Assembly: GCA_036250195.1 (NCBI GenBank)
Contig: JAVHZZ010000011.1
Location: 64,170,101 to 64,234,100, forward strand
Reading direction: 5' to 3'
DNA from: Mixophyes australis
Lineage: Eukaryota; Chordata; Amphibia; Anura; Limnodynastidae
DNA: 64,000 nt
In this document: positions 10,433 through 21,700 of the stretch, one piece after another
Layout: each line of letters begins with the position of its first letter
Position numbering within the stretch: position 1 is the stretch's first letter
Made by a program: the position numbers and the translations under genes
Notes under the pieces: generated by a model
Told to the model about the DNA's origin: nothing
Seen by the model: the letters and a program-made list of their open reading frames with translations, nothing else
The model's database searches: none

Positions 10433-11022
10433 AACATCAATCAGATTTCTCTTCCTCCATCTCTCTCATTCTTTGCTTCCTCGCTCAATTCCTAAGATAT
10501 CGAAACAAACTCAGAAACATATTACACATATTCTTAGTGCTGTTAGATGCCAAATTGCCCTTTCTTGGAAAAATCCAAGTCCACCGCCCCTGCCTTCTGT
10601 TATCAACCGCATTTGGCAAGTCTATCACATGGAATATATTACTAGCATTCTTCGCCACACCACCGTCCAATTTAAAAAGTTCCGGAGTCCTTGGACTGAA
10701 TATCTCGGAGCTTCTCCCCCTAGCTTTTTATAGCCTCTGAGCCCTAACTACTAATTTTAGCACTGTCTTGGGTCTTCATCTTCTCTACTCTTTTCTTCTC
10801 ACTTCTCTGGCTAGTGACTTTCCCTCTCCCTCCTACTTCTATTCTTTTCTCTCTCTCTTCTCTTTTCTCATCTCTCCCCGAATTTCCTTTCTCATACCAA
10901 TAATATCATGCTGATTATGTTTATTGGAAACTACACTATATTTTTGTTTCACCTGTTTTGCCTGTTTCCTTCATTCTGTTATTTGCAAAATTCAATAAAA
11001 TATCTTTTAAAAAACAACAGTC
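10433..11022 (+). mobile_element. L1-type LINE, right segment (ORF2 C-terminus and 3' UTR)
   Basis: Continuation of the L1 element from 1195. Bases 10441-10735 read SLPPSLSFF, IPKISKQTQK, then CQIALSWKNPSPP and IWQVYHMEYI, which is the end of an L1 ORF2 with one frameshift near 10495. A T/C-rich 3' UTR follows, with ATTCAATAAAATATC (AATAAA near 10995) and a short A-rich tail. The left part is at 1-1195. Confidence 0.75.
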
Positions 11023-12650
11023 CAGAGGATCAATCCACACCCAGTCTAATACAAAACAAGGTCGCATATGTACGAATACGGAAACGCCGCTAATTGAAAA
11101 CAAAAGTAGCATGATGAGACCATCCGATCCACGGTTTTCTAAAAGCTAAGGTTTTTACCCACCAAATGAGTCTCTAATAAACATGATACATCTGGTTTAA
11201 AATGTTTCAGCTGTCTATGACCCAAACCACTATTAATTTTATCCTTCAAATGTCTACCACTCATAGAAAGGAAGCAAAGTTCCCCTAAACTCCTAAAGTT
11301 AGTGACTGAAATCAAATAGGTTGTTTAACAAATATCTTTAAATTTTTGTTAGAGGAAATCCTAATCCTAATATAAGTGATAGCCCAAACTCCCAGAAACC
11401 CAGTCCTGTACACATTTCTGAGAATATAGATATTGCAATGTAAAATAACATTAATACATGAAACCTTCAGATATATACAAAAAAAAATATGTGAACAACT
11501 TTCTTAATATACATCTAAAAATCCCAAACACCAAACCCACCCTGTATATTCAATCATCTCATCATCCAGCTGCTCAACTGCTGCTCTCTCTCTCTGGCCC
11601 CTACCCTTTCACTTGGTACTTCTGCATTTTGCAGGCTCTCTCACCTCTACATTATCACCACCTGACTCCTGTTCGTCTCTTCCCTGCTCTCCTGCCACTA
11701 AATTCCCCCTTCCAATATTTTCCCATTTCTTTTGTATTTACTGCTCCTAACTGTATGTTTATCTACTGCATTCCCTTGGTATTGCTCTACCAAAACATTG
11801 CTTTTCCATACTTTTGCCTTGCTGTTGTTTTACCACTCATTGCATTCCTAATTACATTGCCACTGTCATACCTCCCTTGTCAACATCCAGACTTCTACAC
11901 TACATAGGCTAAACACCATCTTGGATGCTGCCCAAATAGGCCTCTGTACCATCTGGACCCTCCAAGACTCTGTACTACCTAGGCCACTGCACCATCATGG
12001 CCTCAGTATTTTGCAGACCTCTACAGCATAGTGTACCCCACTATGCTTATTGTTCCCAATTGCTCCTTTTGCCTCAATGGCCTATCGTTTTAGAATGTAA
12101 GCTCTCATGTGCAGGATCATCTACCCTATGTCTAATTTCTGTCCACAAGAAATCTCCAATAAAAGTATGAGGAGAAGCCCCTTTTCTGTATGTATGCATG
12201 AAGGAATATACTGTACCAAATTGATTCGTTTTCAAGAGAAGGCAAAAATGTGATCTTGGTAGTACATGGTCTGCAATATATTTGTTTATAAAACATATAA
12301 AAGAAAAAAAATTATGTTCCACATAACAAATTGTTATAACTTTGTTTTAGGTGCATCTTTAGGTAAATGAAGCAAAATAAGAACACAAAAATACACTTTT
12401 CTATGAATGTTCCCACAGTAACTTTTATGCAAAGAAGCAACATAATAAATTTAACACAAAATATAATTGTCCAACTCCACTTTGAATGCTATGTATGGAG
12501 ATTGGGTAGAGCCATAAGCGACAGAACTAGATACCACACTGTAATCTGAGACGGTCATTACAACCGGGTTCCAGGGTTGAAATCTGAAGTGCAAGACTGT
12601 CATATTGAGGTACCATTTTTAAACTGCACCACACCTCTGATGTATATATA
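11023..12650. other. No gene recognised; possible L2-derived tail near 12090
   Basis: AT-rich sequence without a convincing coding frame. Bases 11540-12130 are pyrimidine-rich and end in GAATGTAAGCTCTCATGTGCAGG-like text (12092-12114), resembling the 3' UTR of L2 elements, so this may be an old L2 fragment. I see nothing else. Confidence 0.3.
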
Positions 12651-12659
12651 TATACCGTA

Positions 12660-13090
12660 AGCAGTAAATTAAAGTGTAATGTAACAAGGGGCATCTACTT
12701 CAACTGGAAGATAGTTTCATTATTTGCATAAGAATGACTTCTTCAATGTAAGGTTAGTCAGACTATGGAATTATTTACCAAGGGATGTCCAATTCATGAA
12801 CCGGATTTAAAAGTGAACTATAGGCCTTTTTACAAGAAATGGTAATTCTAGCTATAATCATTAAAAAGGATTACTGGAGTGAGATTACCATTTATAGGGT
12901 CAGGGAGGATTTTTTTTTCTGTACTTAGGTTATACTGGGCACAGTTGCACTGTTTTTTTTACCTTTGGATCAACAGAGCAAGAACTTAATAGGTTAAATG
13001 TAATAGACCTCTCTTTTTTTTCAACCTTGCTATCCATGTAATTGCATTGAAGAGAGGGTTATATATCTATCCATAGATTCAAATATGTTA
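12660..13090 (+). mobile_element. CR1-type LINE 3' fragment
   Basis: Decayed C-terminal coding text on the plus strand (AGACTATGGAATT..., i.e. the VRxxWNSLP block near 12755) is followed by GATTACTGG and GGGTCAGGGAGGA-type 3' UTR sequence and CTTTTTTTCAACCTTGCTATC near 13020. The same C-terminal block is intact in the CR1 element at 53434-55095 (FFTVRAVKIWNSLPGKV). Many stops; 5' truncated. Confidence 0.55.
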
Positions 13091-13278
13091 ACACTTTTGC
13101 TCCTAGAAATAGGTCCTTAAATGTGTTGTCATATTGCTCGTTTATTGGTGTTAACTAATATGTGTACTTTTCTCTAGTGTAAAGAAAGCTATTGGTATGG
13201 AAAAAAAACAAAAACATTTTTTTCCTAATATCAGCAATAGTATGTCAGAGTAAACCTCTGGGGACCCTACAAATATAT

Positions 13279-13560
13279 TGTCACGAGCATCTAGGACTCT
13301 CGGGCCCTGATCTACCAAATTTAATGTTACTTTACCAGAGGCGCGGAGTCTAATGTAGTGGCTGGTCTTCACCAGGGACCGTCGCGAGAAGGTATGGATT
13401 TGGCTGCTTCCACTACGCAGGTCACGGCCCTCCAGGGAGTATTTAGCGAGTTCAGCAGGAAACAGACAACGGGATGGCAGAGGCTGAAAGCAAGTACTCG
13501 GTCGGTCGGTCTGCTGCTGCTGAAGATTATCACTGAATAGGTGAGTTTGAGTGATGATCT
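13279..13560 (-). repeat. Gypsy 3' LTR remnant
   Basis: Read on the minus strand this ends in ...GTGACA at 13279. It shares with 15966-16652 and 23132-23844 a block containing GGAGTCTAA, a CAGGTC-type element and GGAT(G/T)GA(C/T)TT. Its upstream LTR half is missing or replaced by the 45-bp repeats. Confidence 0.55.
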
Positions 13561-13593
13561 GATCTCCAGTGATATCACTGGAATGGTAGAGAA

Positions 13594-13773
13594 GTTGATC
13601 TGCGGTCTGCAGGATGTAACCACTAGGACAGGGGAGGAGATGATCCGCGGACTGCAGGATAATACCACTGGGACAGCGGAGGTGATGATCTGCGGACTGC
13701 AGGATAATACCACTGGGACAATGGAGGAGATGATCTGCGGACTGCAGGATAATACCACTGGGACAGAGAGAGA
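13594..13773 (+). repeat. Four 45-bp tandem repeats
   Basis: Units start at 13594, 13639, 13684 and 13729, each with GATGATC(C/T)GCGG and CTGCAGGATAATACCACTGG. The period is a multiple of three, so the array stays open on both strands and gives repetitive peptides (GLQDNTTGT on plus), which is not evidence of a gene. It lies between gypsy RNase H and the 3' LTR remnant. Confidence 0.9.
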
Positions 13774-13784
13774 AATAAGGACCA

Positions 13785-14105
13785 TCTTGCTTGCCATGGA
13801 TTTAAACAATGGACTGAACATAGATATAACAGATTTTTATGATCTGTATAAATGGTTATAGGAAAGGGTGCACCCTCCAAGAGATGTCTCAATGCAGAAA
13901 GAGCTAATTTAATGGCCAGGAGTTCCGTATAGCCTATTCCATAATTCTTTTCAGCTGGTAACAGGTGACGAGAGAAGAACCCACACGGGTAGAGTTTACC
14001 AGAGGAATCCTGTTGTGACAGATCGGCTCCAGTACCTACAGATGACACATCCACTTCAAGAAAGAAGGGGTGTTGGCAGTCAGGCTGTTGAAGAATGGGC
14101 ACCAA
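13785..14105 (-). pseudogene. Gypsy RNase H (N-terminal part)
   Basis: The minus-strand frame shows FFLEVDVSSVGTGADLSQ (the DAS-type start of gypsy RNase H), PCGFFSRHLLPAEKNYGI, and TELLAIKLALSALRHLLEG with the catalytic Glu. IYTDHKNLLYL with the third acidic residue follows. The domain breaks off after QARWSLFL where the tandem repeats begin. It is co-linear with the RT upstream at higher coordinates. Confidence 0.8.
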
Positions 14106-14329
14106 GGAGAAAAGAGACTTAAATGTCTTAAAATCCTCAATAGCCTCAGGCGAACATATCTTGGTGTTGGCTGTTTTACGAGTTAATGCTGTGATGGATG
14201 CTACCAGGGAGGAGTATCCTTTTATAAACTGGCGATAATAGTTGGAGAATCCCAGAAAACGCTGAGTGGATTTAAGACCACAGGGTTGGGACTAATCAAG
14301 TATGGCTCTTAACTTGGTCGGATCCATCT

Positions 14330-15330
14330 GGAGTATGGTCCCAGAAATGATATAACCCAAGAAGGGTAACTACTTCTGTTCAAAAGTGCATTTCTCCAAT
14401 TTACAGAATAATCTATTCTCCCTAAGACGAGACAGAAACTCGGTCACATGTTGTTGATGGTATAACAAGTCTTTAGAAAATATGAGGATGTCGTCTAAGT
14501 AGATGGCCACAAATTAATAGAGGAGATCTCGGAAGAGTTCATTCATAAAGCCTTGGAATACTGCCAGAGCGTTACATAGCCCAAAGGGCATGACCAGATA
14601 CTCAAAATGGCCATCTCGAATGTTAAAGGCTGTTTTACACTCCTCCTCCTCCTTTATTCATATGAAATTATACGCCCCTCTGAGATCAAGCTTGGAGAAG
14701 ATGGTAGCTCCTTTAATGCGATCAAAGAAATCAGGGGCAGTGGGTATCGATTTTTTTACTGTGATGGCATTAAGACCTCTGTTATGAATGCAAGGGCGAA
14801 GACCCCCGTCTTTCATTTTTACAAAAAAGAACCCTGCACCAGCAGGAGAGGAAGATTTACAAATAAAGCCCCTCTTTAAATTCTCTTGAATATACTCTGA
14901 CACAGCGTCGGATTCGGGAATGGATAGAGGGTATACACGACCCCTGGGAATGGGTTTGCAATGTTGCCCTCAGGATAATATATGTGCAGACTGCCAGTCC
15001 AAAGTGGGGAGTGGAGGCGTAACCAGGGAAGCCCTAGAATGACTGGATTGGTAGTTCTCTGGATCACTAGGAAGGAAATAGCCTCATGGTGTAGTATACC
15101 AATATGATGGGTTATAGGGACTGTACGAAGCAAGATGGGTCCCTCAGAAATCTTACTCCCATCTATGGTCATAAGAGAGACAGATTGCTCCAGAGGTTGG
15201 GTGGAAATGGCATATTGCTTCACCAAAGCAGCCGTTGATGAAATTACCCACTGCTCCGCAGTCAGGGAAATAGTGGAGGACCCTATCCGTAAGATAATGG
15301 GAAGAGCAAGGCTGTCTTTACATGGGTGAG
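14330..15330 (-). pseudogene. Gypsy protease + reverse transcriptase (broken)
   Basis: From high to low coordinates, a protease-like region ends with LGLPWLRLHSP near 15020 (the ILGxPWL block after the active site). After a frame break, RT begins near 14880 with [27 protein letters not shown] and [10 protein letters not shown] (catalytic Asp of motif A). The [15 protein letters not shown] block and the YLDDILIFS-type block lie near 14590 and 14480 in decayed form. Several stops make it non-functional. Confidence 0.75.
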
Positions 15331-15409
15331 TGGAGAGATTCTGACCAGGAAGGCCTAACGATATCTCTCCCGAACTCGTTAGGCCTCGTCATTTCCCGGA
15401 CGCTTAGGA

Positions 15410-15952
15410 CAGGTCCCTAGGATGTGACCGCTCTCCCCACAGTATAAGCACAGTCTGTTCCGAAAACTCCTCTCCCTCTCTTCAGCCATCAGACGAGTTT
15501 TTCCTAATTACATAGACTCTTCAAGAGGGAATCCTGGCGCCTGAATATTGTGGGCAGACGAATCAGACTGTGCTGAGACTGCTCTTTCTTAGAATTATGT
15601 TCCTTAAAACGCAGATCAATCTTGACACAGAACGAGATCATGTCATCTAGGGTCTTGGGGAACACCCGTGAAACCAGCTCATCCTTTATACGATCTGACA
15701 GACTTTGCCAGAAGGTAGCCACGAGGAACTCGTTATTCCAATGAAGTTCTGACGCCATTGTTCTAAGTTGAACAGCATACTGCCCCACAGACTTAATTTC
15801 CTGTCGTAGGCGCAGAATACCGATAGCTGCTTTGGAACAGATAGGCTGTGGAGAAATTTTAGAAGCTGCTCTTGATTTGCTTCTTGCTTCTCCACTCTTC
15901 CTACCAGGTATTCTAAAAGATAGCTTGGAGAGGGATTGTCCGCTTGATCCAT
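15410..15952 (-). pseudogene. Gypsy gag with CCHC zinc knuckle
   Basis: Starts at ATG 15952 (MDQADNPSPS), only 13 bases after the end of the 5' LTR. It contains the capsid-like text ELHWNNEFLVATFWQSLSD and, near 15450-15415, a zinc knuckle read as [14 protein letters not shown] (CX2CX4HX4C). It is split into at least two frames near 15690. The related copy at 45900-46589 has the same arrangement. Confidence 0.75.
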
Positions 15953-15965
15953 GGTCAGAGCAAAC

Positions 15966-16652
15966 TGTTACAGATTTGACTAGATCCTAGTGCTAATCTA
16001 GATTGGCGCTGGCTGACCAGTGGTGTGGAGTCTAACGAACTCCCCAGCGTTCACCAAAGACCGGCTCAAGGCAGGATGGACTTAGCTGCCGGGAGCTCGC
16101 AGGTCGCGGTCCCCTGGCTTACCTCTGGATGTAGCACTTGTGGATGAGATGAACGAATAGAAATAGAAGGTAGAGAGTAGGGCACTCATAGTCAGACGAG
16201 ATCTGGTACACAATCGGGCGGCACGGCACAGAATCAGGAAGCAGTCTCAGCGTGAAGGCATTCCAAGTTCGGTACACGATCAGACGGCAGAAGCCCAAAA
16301 CAGCAGGCAGATACATGGTCAGACTCGCCGGGTCGAGAGCACAAAATATCAGCGAAGGATCATCAGCAAGCCGGGTCGGTACACAAACGCAGGAGAATCA
16401 GAATAGTCAGCATTGGTATACGGGAATCAGGTCAGGTAACAAAACATAACAAGTATCCACGAGGAATCTGGAGCCAGTAAGCATACAAGTTGCTCTGACA
16501 CTCACCGAGTGTCAGAGTGAAGTTTAAATAGCTCAGCAAGTTCAAAATCCCTGCCCTGAGTTTGTGGTCATGTGACTGCCGATACCCGGAAGCGCGACTT
16601 TCGACAGCAGAGAGCGGACGGCGCTGGAGAGTGGACAGGTAAGTTTCTGACA
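15966..16652 (-). repeat. Gypsy 5' LTR (687 bp)
   Basis: On the minus strand it begins TGTCAGAAAC at 16652 and ends ...CTGTAACA at 15966, directly before gag. It is homologous to the solo LTR at 23132-23844 (713 bp), which begins TGTAAGAG and ends GTAACA. Confidence 0.75.
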
Positions 16653-16654
16653 TG

Positions 16655-16879
16655 TTACTCGCAATCTCCGTTCCAGTTCATCCCAAAAGTGTTCAATGGG
16701 TTGAGGTCAGGGCTCTGTGCGGGCCAGTCAAGTTCTTCCACACTAAACCATATCTTTGTAGTCCAACAGTCATGTTGGAATAGAAAAGGGCCTTCCCCAA
16801 ACTGTTGCCACAAAGTTGGAAGCATAGTATTGTCCAAAATGACTTGGTATGCTGAAGCATACCAAGCGATGTTAGGCAT
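16655..16879 (-). pseudogene. Tc1-like transposase, C-terminal fragment
   Basis: A 74-residue minus-strand frame shows MLPTLWQQFGEGPFLFQHD (the second catalytic Asp region) and PAQSPDLNPLNTFGMNW (the SPDLNPIE block ending in the third catalytic acid, here changed). It belongs to the same family as the fuller copy at 39180-40087. Truncated where the gypsy 5' LTR begins (16652). Confidence 0.8.
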
Positions 16880-17048
16880 CTAATGACTGCATCTACTTTG
16901 ACATACTACACAGTTTCGTTCTTTAACATTTTGATGCAACTTTCGCAAACAGTACACTTTTACTAATTTGATACAAGCATGTCAAATTCCACTGATAATA
17001 TACAGATTATAAATTAGTAACTTGTATAAATATAGTATATGATTGTAC

Positions 17049-17610
17049 TGTTAGGAACTGCAGTGGCTCACTGACCCCGTCATCAGACCACGTCCGGTTG
17101 TCATGGTAACAGCCTGGATATCACTTCCGGTCTAGTCGTCCTGGCCGTCACCAGGACAACGGCTGGGACACTCACCTAATCAGCGCCCCGTCCTGGCAAG
17201 TATGGGCAGCCGGGTGCATGCACAATTTATGTAAATGTATTAGCCTCCTGAGGCTAATTGGCACCCCTGTGGTTCTACTCTATTCATTGGCCCTTGTGTT
17301 TATAAGGCAGGGCTTAGCCTCCCTGTCCGCTGAACATTTGCTGACCAGCTCTGTTCTGTGGATATTCTGCATTATTAACCCAATTCATGTTGATACTATT
17401 GTGATCCTTCGCTTGTTTTTGGACCCTGATTGAATGCTGATTGCCCCAGACCTCTGCTTGTCTATTGGATTTCCTGCGTTTGCAACCTGCCCTGACTTCT
17501 GGATGGTTATCCTGCTCACATCTGACCCATGACCTTTGGACTGTCTCTGGTAAGTACCTCCTGAATTCCAGTTGCACTCCACCTTGCGCTACGGTTACCA
17601 CTGATAAACT
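17049..17610 (+). repeat. LTR-like sequence, probably gypsy-type
   Basis: Begins TGTTAGGAAC and has a TATA-like TTTATAAGGC at about 17299. A C/T-rich downstream part resembles amphibian gypsy LTRs in style. I could not fix the 3' boundary or a target duplication, and no internal retroelement coding follows. Confidence 0.45.
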
Positions 17611-17619
17611 TTGACTACT

Positions 17620-19031
17620 CTAGAGTGAAGTCCTGGGGGGATCTGAGTACCTTAGAATATAACCAGTTCCATGGGAAAGGTGGCTGCTATAAGTGACAAC
17701 CTCAATCCCGTCTTGTTCTAAAAGTTTATCCAAGTAGCCGTTAGTCTTAACACGTACAACACATTTAAATAGTTGGATCAGACTCTGTTCACTCCTTTTG
17801 AAAAAAGTGGTGCATTTGCACTGAAGCGTATCCAGGAAATTGTACTTATTTCTTACTTGGACAGCTTCCAACATACACTAGATACTTCTGTGGCTGCTAT
17901 CTAACTTTGGTGTACCAAGCAACTACCTGTTCTGGTGAATATGTGGAGAATAATTCTATACTCCAGGAATGATGAGACTATTATATTGGCTATATTTAAA
18001 AGCCAATTAACCAGAGGGACTTCTGTTCCAAAAGTATAACGATCCCTAACATTTTGGGACCTAATTAAGCACATGATTTTATAAGTTCTTTAAGCTGTCT
18101 GATTTTTTTTTATAGTATTAAATAGGTTTCTGAACTATATATTTTTTTGTTAAAATATATTAGAAAGTTCCCCTAATAGTAGACTTTTGAGAACAGCCAA
18201 TATCTTATTGTTTTTTCTGCCTTTAATAGTTTAAGATATCAGAAAACCTATTTTAGCAGCAGCTCTCAAATTCATAAAACATTAGACATACTTAGCACCC
18301 ATTGTTATTTGTTCTAATTTTGTTTGCAGGGTACAAATGTAAAACATTACATATCTGCATGTTAAGCCGATGGCTTTAAAAGGGAGAGTCCCACTCTGCA
18401 GTTAAGGGTTTACAATAAACCCCACCAATCACTGCCCACTGTGATCAGCAGTTTTTCTTCTAGTGCTGCAGCTTGAGACCCGATGCAGCCTCACTTGGTC
18501 ACGTGTGTGTGCATGTCGTGATGGCACAATATGCGCACTAGGGCCCCATAGGCATTGCCCTGTAAAAATACCAGAAATAAGTGGAAGACCCCTTCAGAGC
18601 ATTATTCTCCCTCACTCAAGCCCAGAAATAATTGAAGACATTCATTTAGAATTACAGAATATATTCCCAAGGCGCATGAAAATGTTACCCTAACTAGGAC
18701 AAAACCTCATGTATAAAATGCTCTAAGGACCAGAGGATCCAGGCAGTATACGTGAAAGTGGGGTAAGGCTGTATCTACCCACGTGCCGCTCACCGCCCGC
18801 CATCGCCTGTGTTAAAGACTATTCAACTGTAGATTCTTTACTTGCTCATTTGCACAAGAACTTTGTCGTATTACAGAGAGATTAGGAATTGTGGCTACAT
18901 TTTCAGGCACACTGGGAATATATTCTGCATTTCTGTTACCTTGGAAGGTTGGAACCCGCCTCCTCCTCAGTCTTTCCCAAATCTCGGCAGCCATTAATAA
19001 CATCTCTATAGGAAGTGCAGATACTCAATAC
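17620..19031. other. Unassigned sequence
   Basis: No gene or recognised repeat. An 84-codon minus-strand frame (17620-17874) has a fairly normal amino-acid mix but no recognisable domain and no supporting splice sites that I can see; chance or a relic is more likely. The rest is AT-rich. Confidence 0.3.
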
Positions 19032-19033
19032 TA

Positions 19034-19087
19034 CAGTCATGGACAAAAATTTTGTCTGCTGCCTTGGTTTTTAAGATGGAAATTTTC
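19034..19087 (+). mobile_element. Tc1-like transposon A, 5' terminal piece
   Basis: Begins CAGTCATGGACAAAA just after a TA (19032-19033), the usual Tc1 target. It continues with GTCTGCTGCCT and GATGGAAATTTT, typical of a Tc1 terminal inverted repeat, with a small internal deletion. It stops where the retroviral LTR begins (19088). The Tc1 sequence resumes at 25895 with GCATATACTCCAG. Confidence 0.75.
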
Positions 19088-19872
19088 TGTGAAAGTCAAA
19101 TAATTGCATGAAGAAAACTAAATTAATATTGTTTAACCATGCGATTGTGATTAGTACGCCATGTGTTATGACGCAATCGCACGGATTAATAACAGACACA
19201 TTCGCACTTACACTTGTAAATAATACACATTTATTAAGGTTTCAATACACATTTATTTATTAGTAAAATGTATTCGAGATTATTTAAGTTTAGTGTCATT
19301 TTGATCTGCACATTACCATCAAGAATGCGCTACTATCTGTGAAGCAATCGCTTCCTGCAACCGCTAGTTATGGAAGATAAAGTATTAATGCTCAAAATGA
19401 TATTGTGCTTGGAATGCAGATAGGTTGATTAAAAAAAAAGGGATTAAGTCAGTTCCCTTTAGCACATGTGCTCAGCTATTGGAGTGAGCTGGCCACCCGT
19501 TATCAGGAGAATCCTTTGAACTGATCTCTGATTTGCAATATACTGGACTGACCTGAACCCTGGACCAATGAAGACCTCTCTAAGTGTTATCTATGTAGAT
19601 AGTGACATCATCAGTGTTTTTTGTAAATGGAAGCTGCATATAAGCAAGCTTCCCTGGGCCATTGTTCTCTACCTTCCTGATTGCAGACTACATGGACCTG
19701 GGCCCAGGTGGAGCGCTAGCAAAAAATGTAATGTATTGGGGTTTTTATACTTTCCTGCTTTAGTGTAATATCTTTTATGCGTTATGATGGCTTGCTGTAA
19801 ATCCTGCTATATTTTGCAATTAAATATTGCATTGGATAATGTTAATTGGTAAGAGATAAAATGAACTTAACA
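19088..19872 (+). repeat. ERV 5' LTR (785 bp)
   Basis: Starts TGTGAAAGTC and ends AACTTAACA. A TATA-like CATATAAG sits at 19637-19644 and ATTAAA near 19822, as expected for a U3-R-U5 layout. Its first about 155 bases and last about 40 bases match 25696-25894. Confidence 0.75.
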
Positions 19873-21700
19873 AATTTGGGGGTAATCACGCTCCTGGAAG
19901 ATTCACAAAACCTACGGATTTCGGTTTCTCAACAAAGGGTGGAAGACGCATCATCTACAAGTAGGAACGCAAATAGTTCTATGCCTTTCTATCATCCAGT
20001 GTTGCCAAACCCAATATCCGCTTTGTGTAATCCAAGGAGTGCTGGTTAAAAACTAGTGACAAGACAAAAATAAGAAATTTTTTTCATGTCATTTTGCAAT
20101 TTAAATGTGGTTTGTTTGCTTAATATTGCTCCTCAATATTCAGTTCTCACAGTTCTAAAGTACTCAAACAGGTGTGCTGGAAAGCCAGGATATTGCAAGG
20201 TTGATATTTTTGTTCTCCCAGTTTGTGTTAGGTGGTCCTCGCTATGTACGTTTGGCATCGCATGAGGTGTTACATTGTACTCAGTTGAGAAGGGAGTGGA
20301 CGCAGCTTACGGAATTCGTTCATGACCACCACAAATCTCGTGTGGGAGTTTTGTGCTGCGAAACGTTGAGGATTCTGTTTCCACACAGGCACTGTTTGTG
20401 AATAGACTGTATGTGACATACAGTAAAGTTAGGTATGTAATGGCATACAGTAAAGGCAAGTATGCAATGGCATACTGTGATCAGTGGGTCAAGATGACCG
20501 ATGAATGTGTGAAACCCTTTCCCATGGTTAGTAATGTTGATCAAGAGGTAGGGAGTACGGTTAGAGATAAAACAAAAATGTTTGTAAAAACTGAGAATTA
20601 AACGGAATGTTTAAAACTGTGGCAACAGTAAGGGAGCATGTGGCAGGATAGCAGGTGCGCAGCGGAAAGTAGCATTGCCGAGCGAAGAAAAGTGAGTGCA
20701 AGCAGGGAAAAGTATAAACCGAATAAAAAAAAAAACCAAAACTTATAAAAATAGCAAATGTAACTAATATTCTGTATTAATTGTGTAACTGTTCAAAAGG
20801 AAAATGAATAACTTAAATGTATTTCCTTTTGTATTTCTTATGTATGTACTATTAGTAGGTGAGAGATATCTATTTTGTAGAGACAAATGGTTTTAGCTAA
20901 TTGACCCTGGCTGCAATGAGGCTGTAGAGTTAGAACAATACAAAAAGACTAGAGATAACAGTTGCTAGAGAACTATTTTGCATAAGAAACAGTTGCCACT
21001 AAGGAATGTATACAGTCTGAGTTTTTTGTTTGTTTTTTTTGTTGCTGGTTGATAAGGATTGAAAGTAAAGAAATTAAAATGTTTTGTTTTCCGATACTAA
21101 CTAAACTTTGTTTTCTCTCTTCTTTAGACAAGGACAGCCAGAGAGAAATATATTTAGCAATTATGGGGATTGCAAGACAAATATAAATTTTTTCCTTAAA
21201 AGACAATTTAACATTGGTTCATTGTAACACACTCTCTTCTTCTAGAGTGGCTCATGATAACGTATTTGGCTGGGATTTATTACTTAAAATTAAGTGTTTG
21301 TATATACTCTGCTTCTAATGGTGCTTTTTATGTATTCCAGGAAGATACACATGGGAGATATGGAGTATGAGTCACAAGGGTTAATTCTACATTTCACTGT
21401 TATAGCCACAAGTCCATCACAGGTTGTAGAATTATTGTGATCAGAGATACCGGGTTCCTTATGAACTAAGACACTGGATTGGATGGGTAATGTAACTCCC
21501 TGTTAGGTTTAAAAAGAATGGGGGAGGGGGTCATAGAATAATTAAGATTTAAAGAGATTAGTGAAATAGTTGAGAGCCAATTTCCCATAGTGCCCAATCT
21601 AGCTGTCATTTTGCTTTAAATCTCCTTTTCTGCTTTCCTGCAAGTCATTTCATTCTTATTTTTTACTGTCTTATTTCCCGTTCTTTACACTGTCAAGACC
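19873..21700 (+). other. ERV leader and gag-side region, no readable gene
   Basis: Follows the 5' LTR. The first bases include a primer-binding-site-like TGGGGG (19877). Beyond that only short frames occur (for example 20174-20401 and 20353-20601), with no motif I can name. By position this would be gag and the start of pol, but no matrix, capsid or zinc-knuckle text is evident. Decay or deletion is likely. Confidence 0.4.

Larger units (their letters stand above)
13279..16652 (-). mobile_element. Ty3/gypsy LTR retrotransposon, internally deleted
   Basis: A minus-strand gypsy element has a 5' LTR at 15966-16652 and a 3' LTR remnant ending at 13279. Between them are gag (15952 down to about 15410), protease (about 15330-14930), reverse transcriptase (14920-14330) and the start of RNase H (14105-13785). 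The integrase and most of the chromodomain region are absent: RNase H text runs straight into 45-bp tandem repeats and LTR-like sequence. The same LTR family occurs as a solo LTR at 23132-23844. No matching 5-bp target duplication is clear. The upstream side abuts a Tc1 fragment, but the downstream side does not continue that Tc1, so the locus was rearranged. Confidence 0.8.

Noticed and set aside
13541..13861. Plus-strand repetitive protein (GLQDNTTGT repeats)
   Set aside because: The frame is open only because the 45-bp repeat unit is divisible by three; the opposite strand is open too and is flanked by gypsy coding sequence.
17620..17874. Possible exon on the minus strand
   Set aside because: Composition is plausible but no splice sites, partner exons or known domain could be supported.
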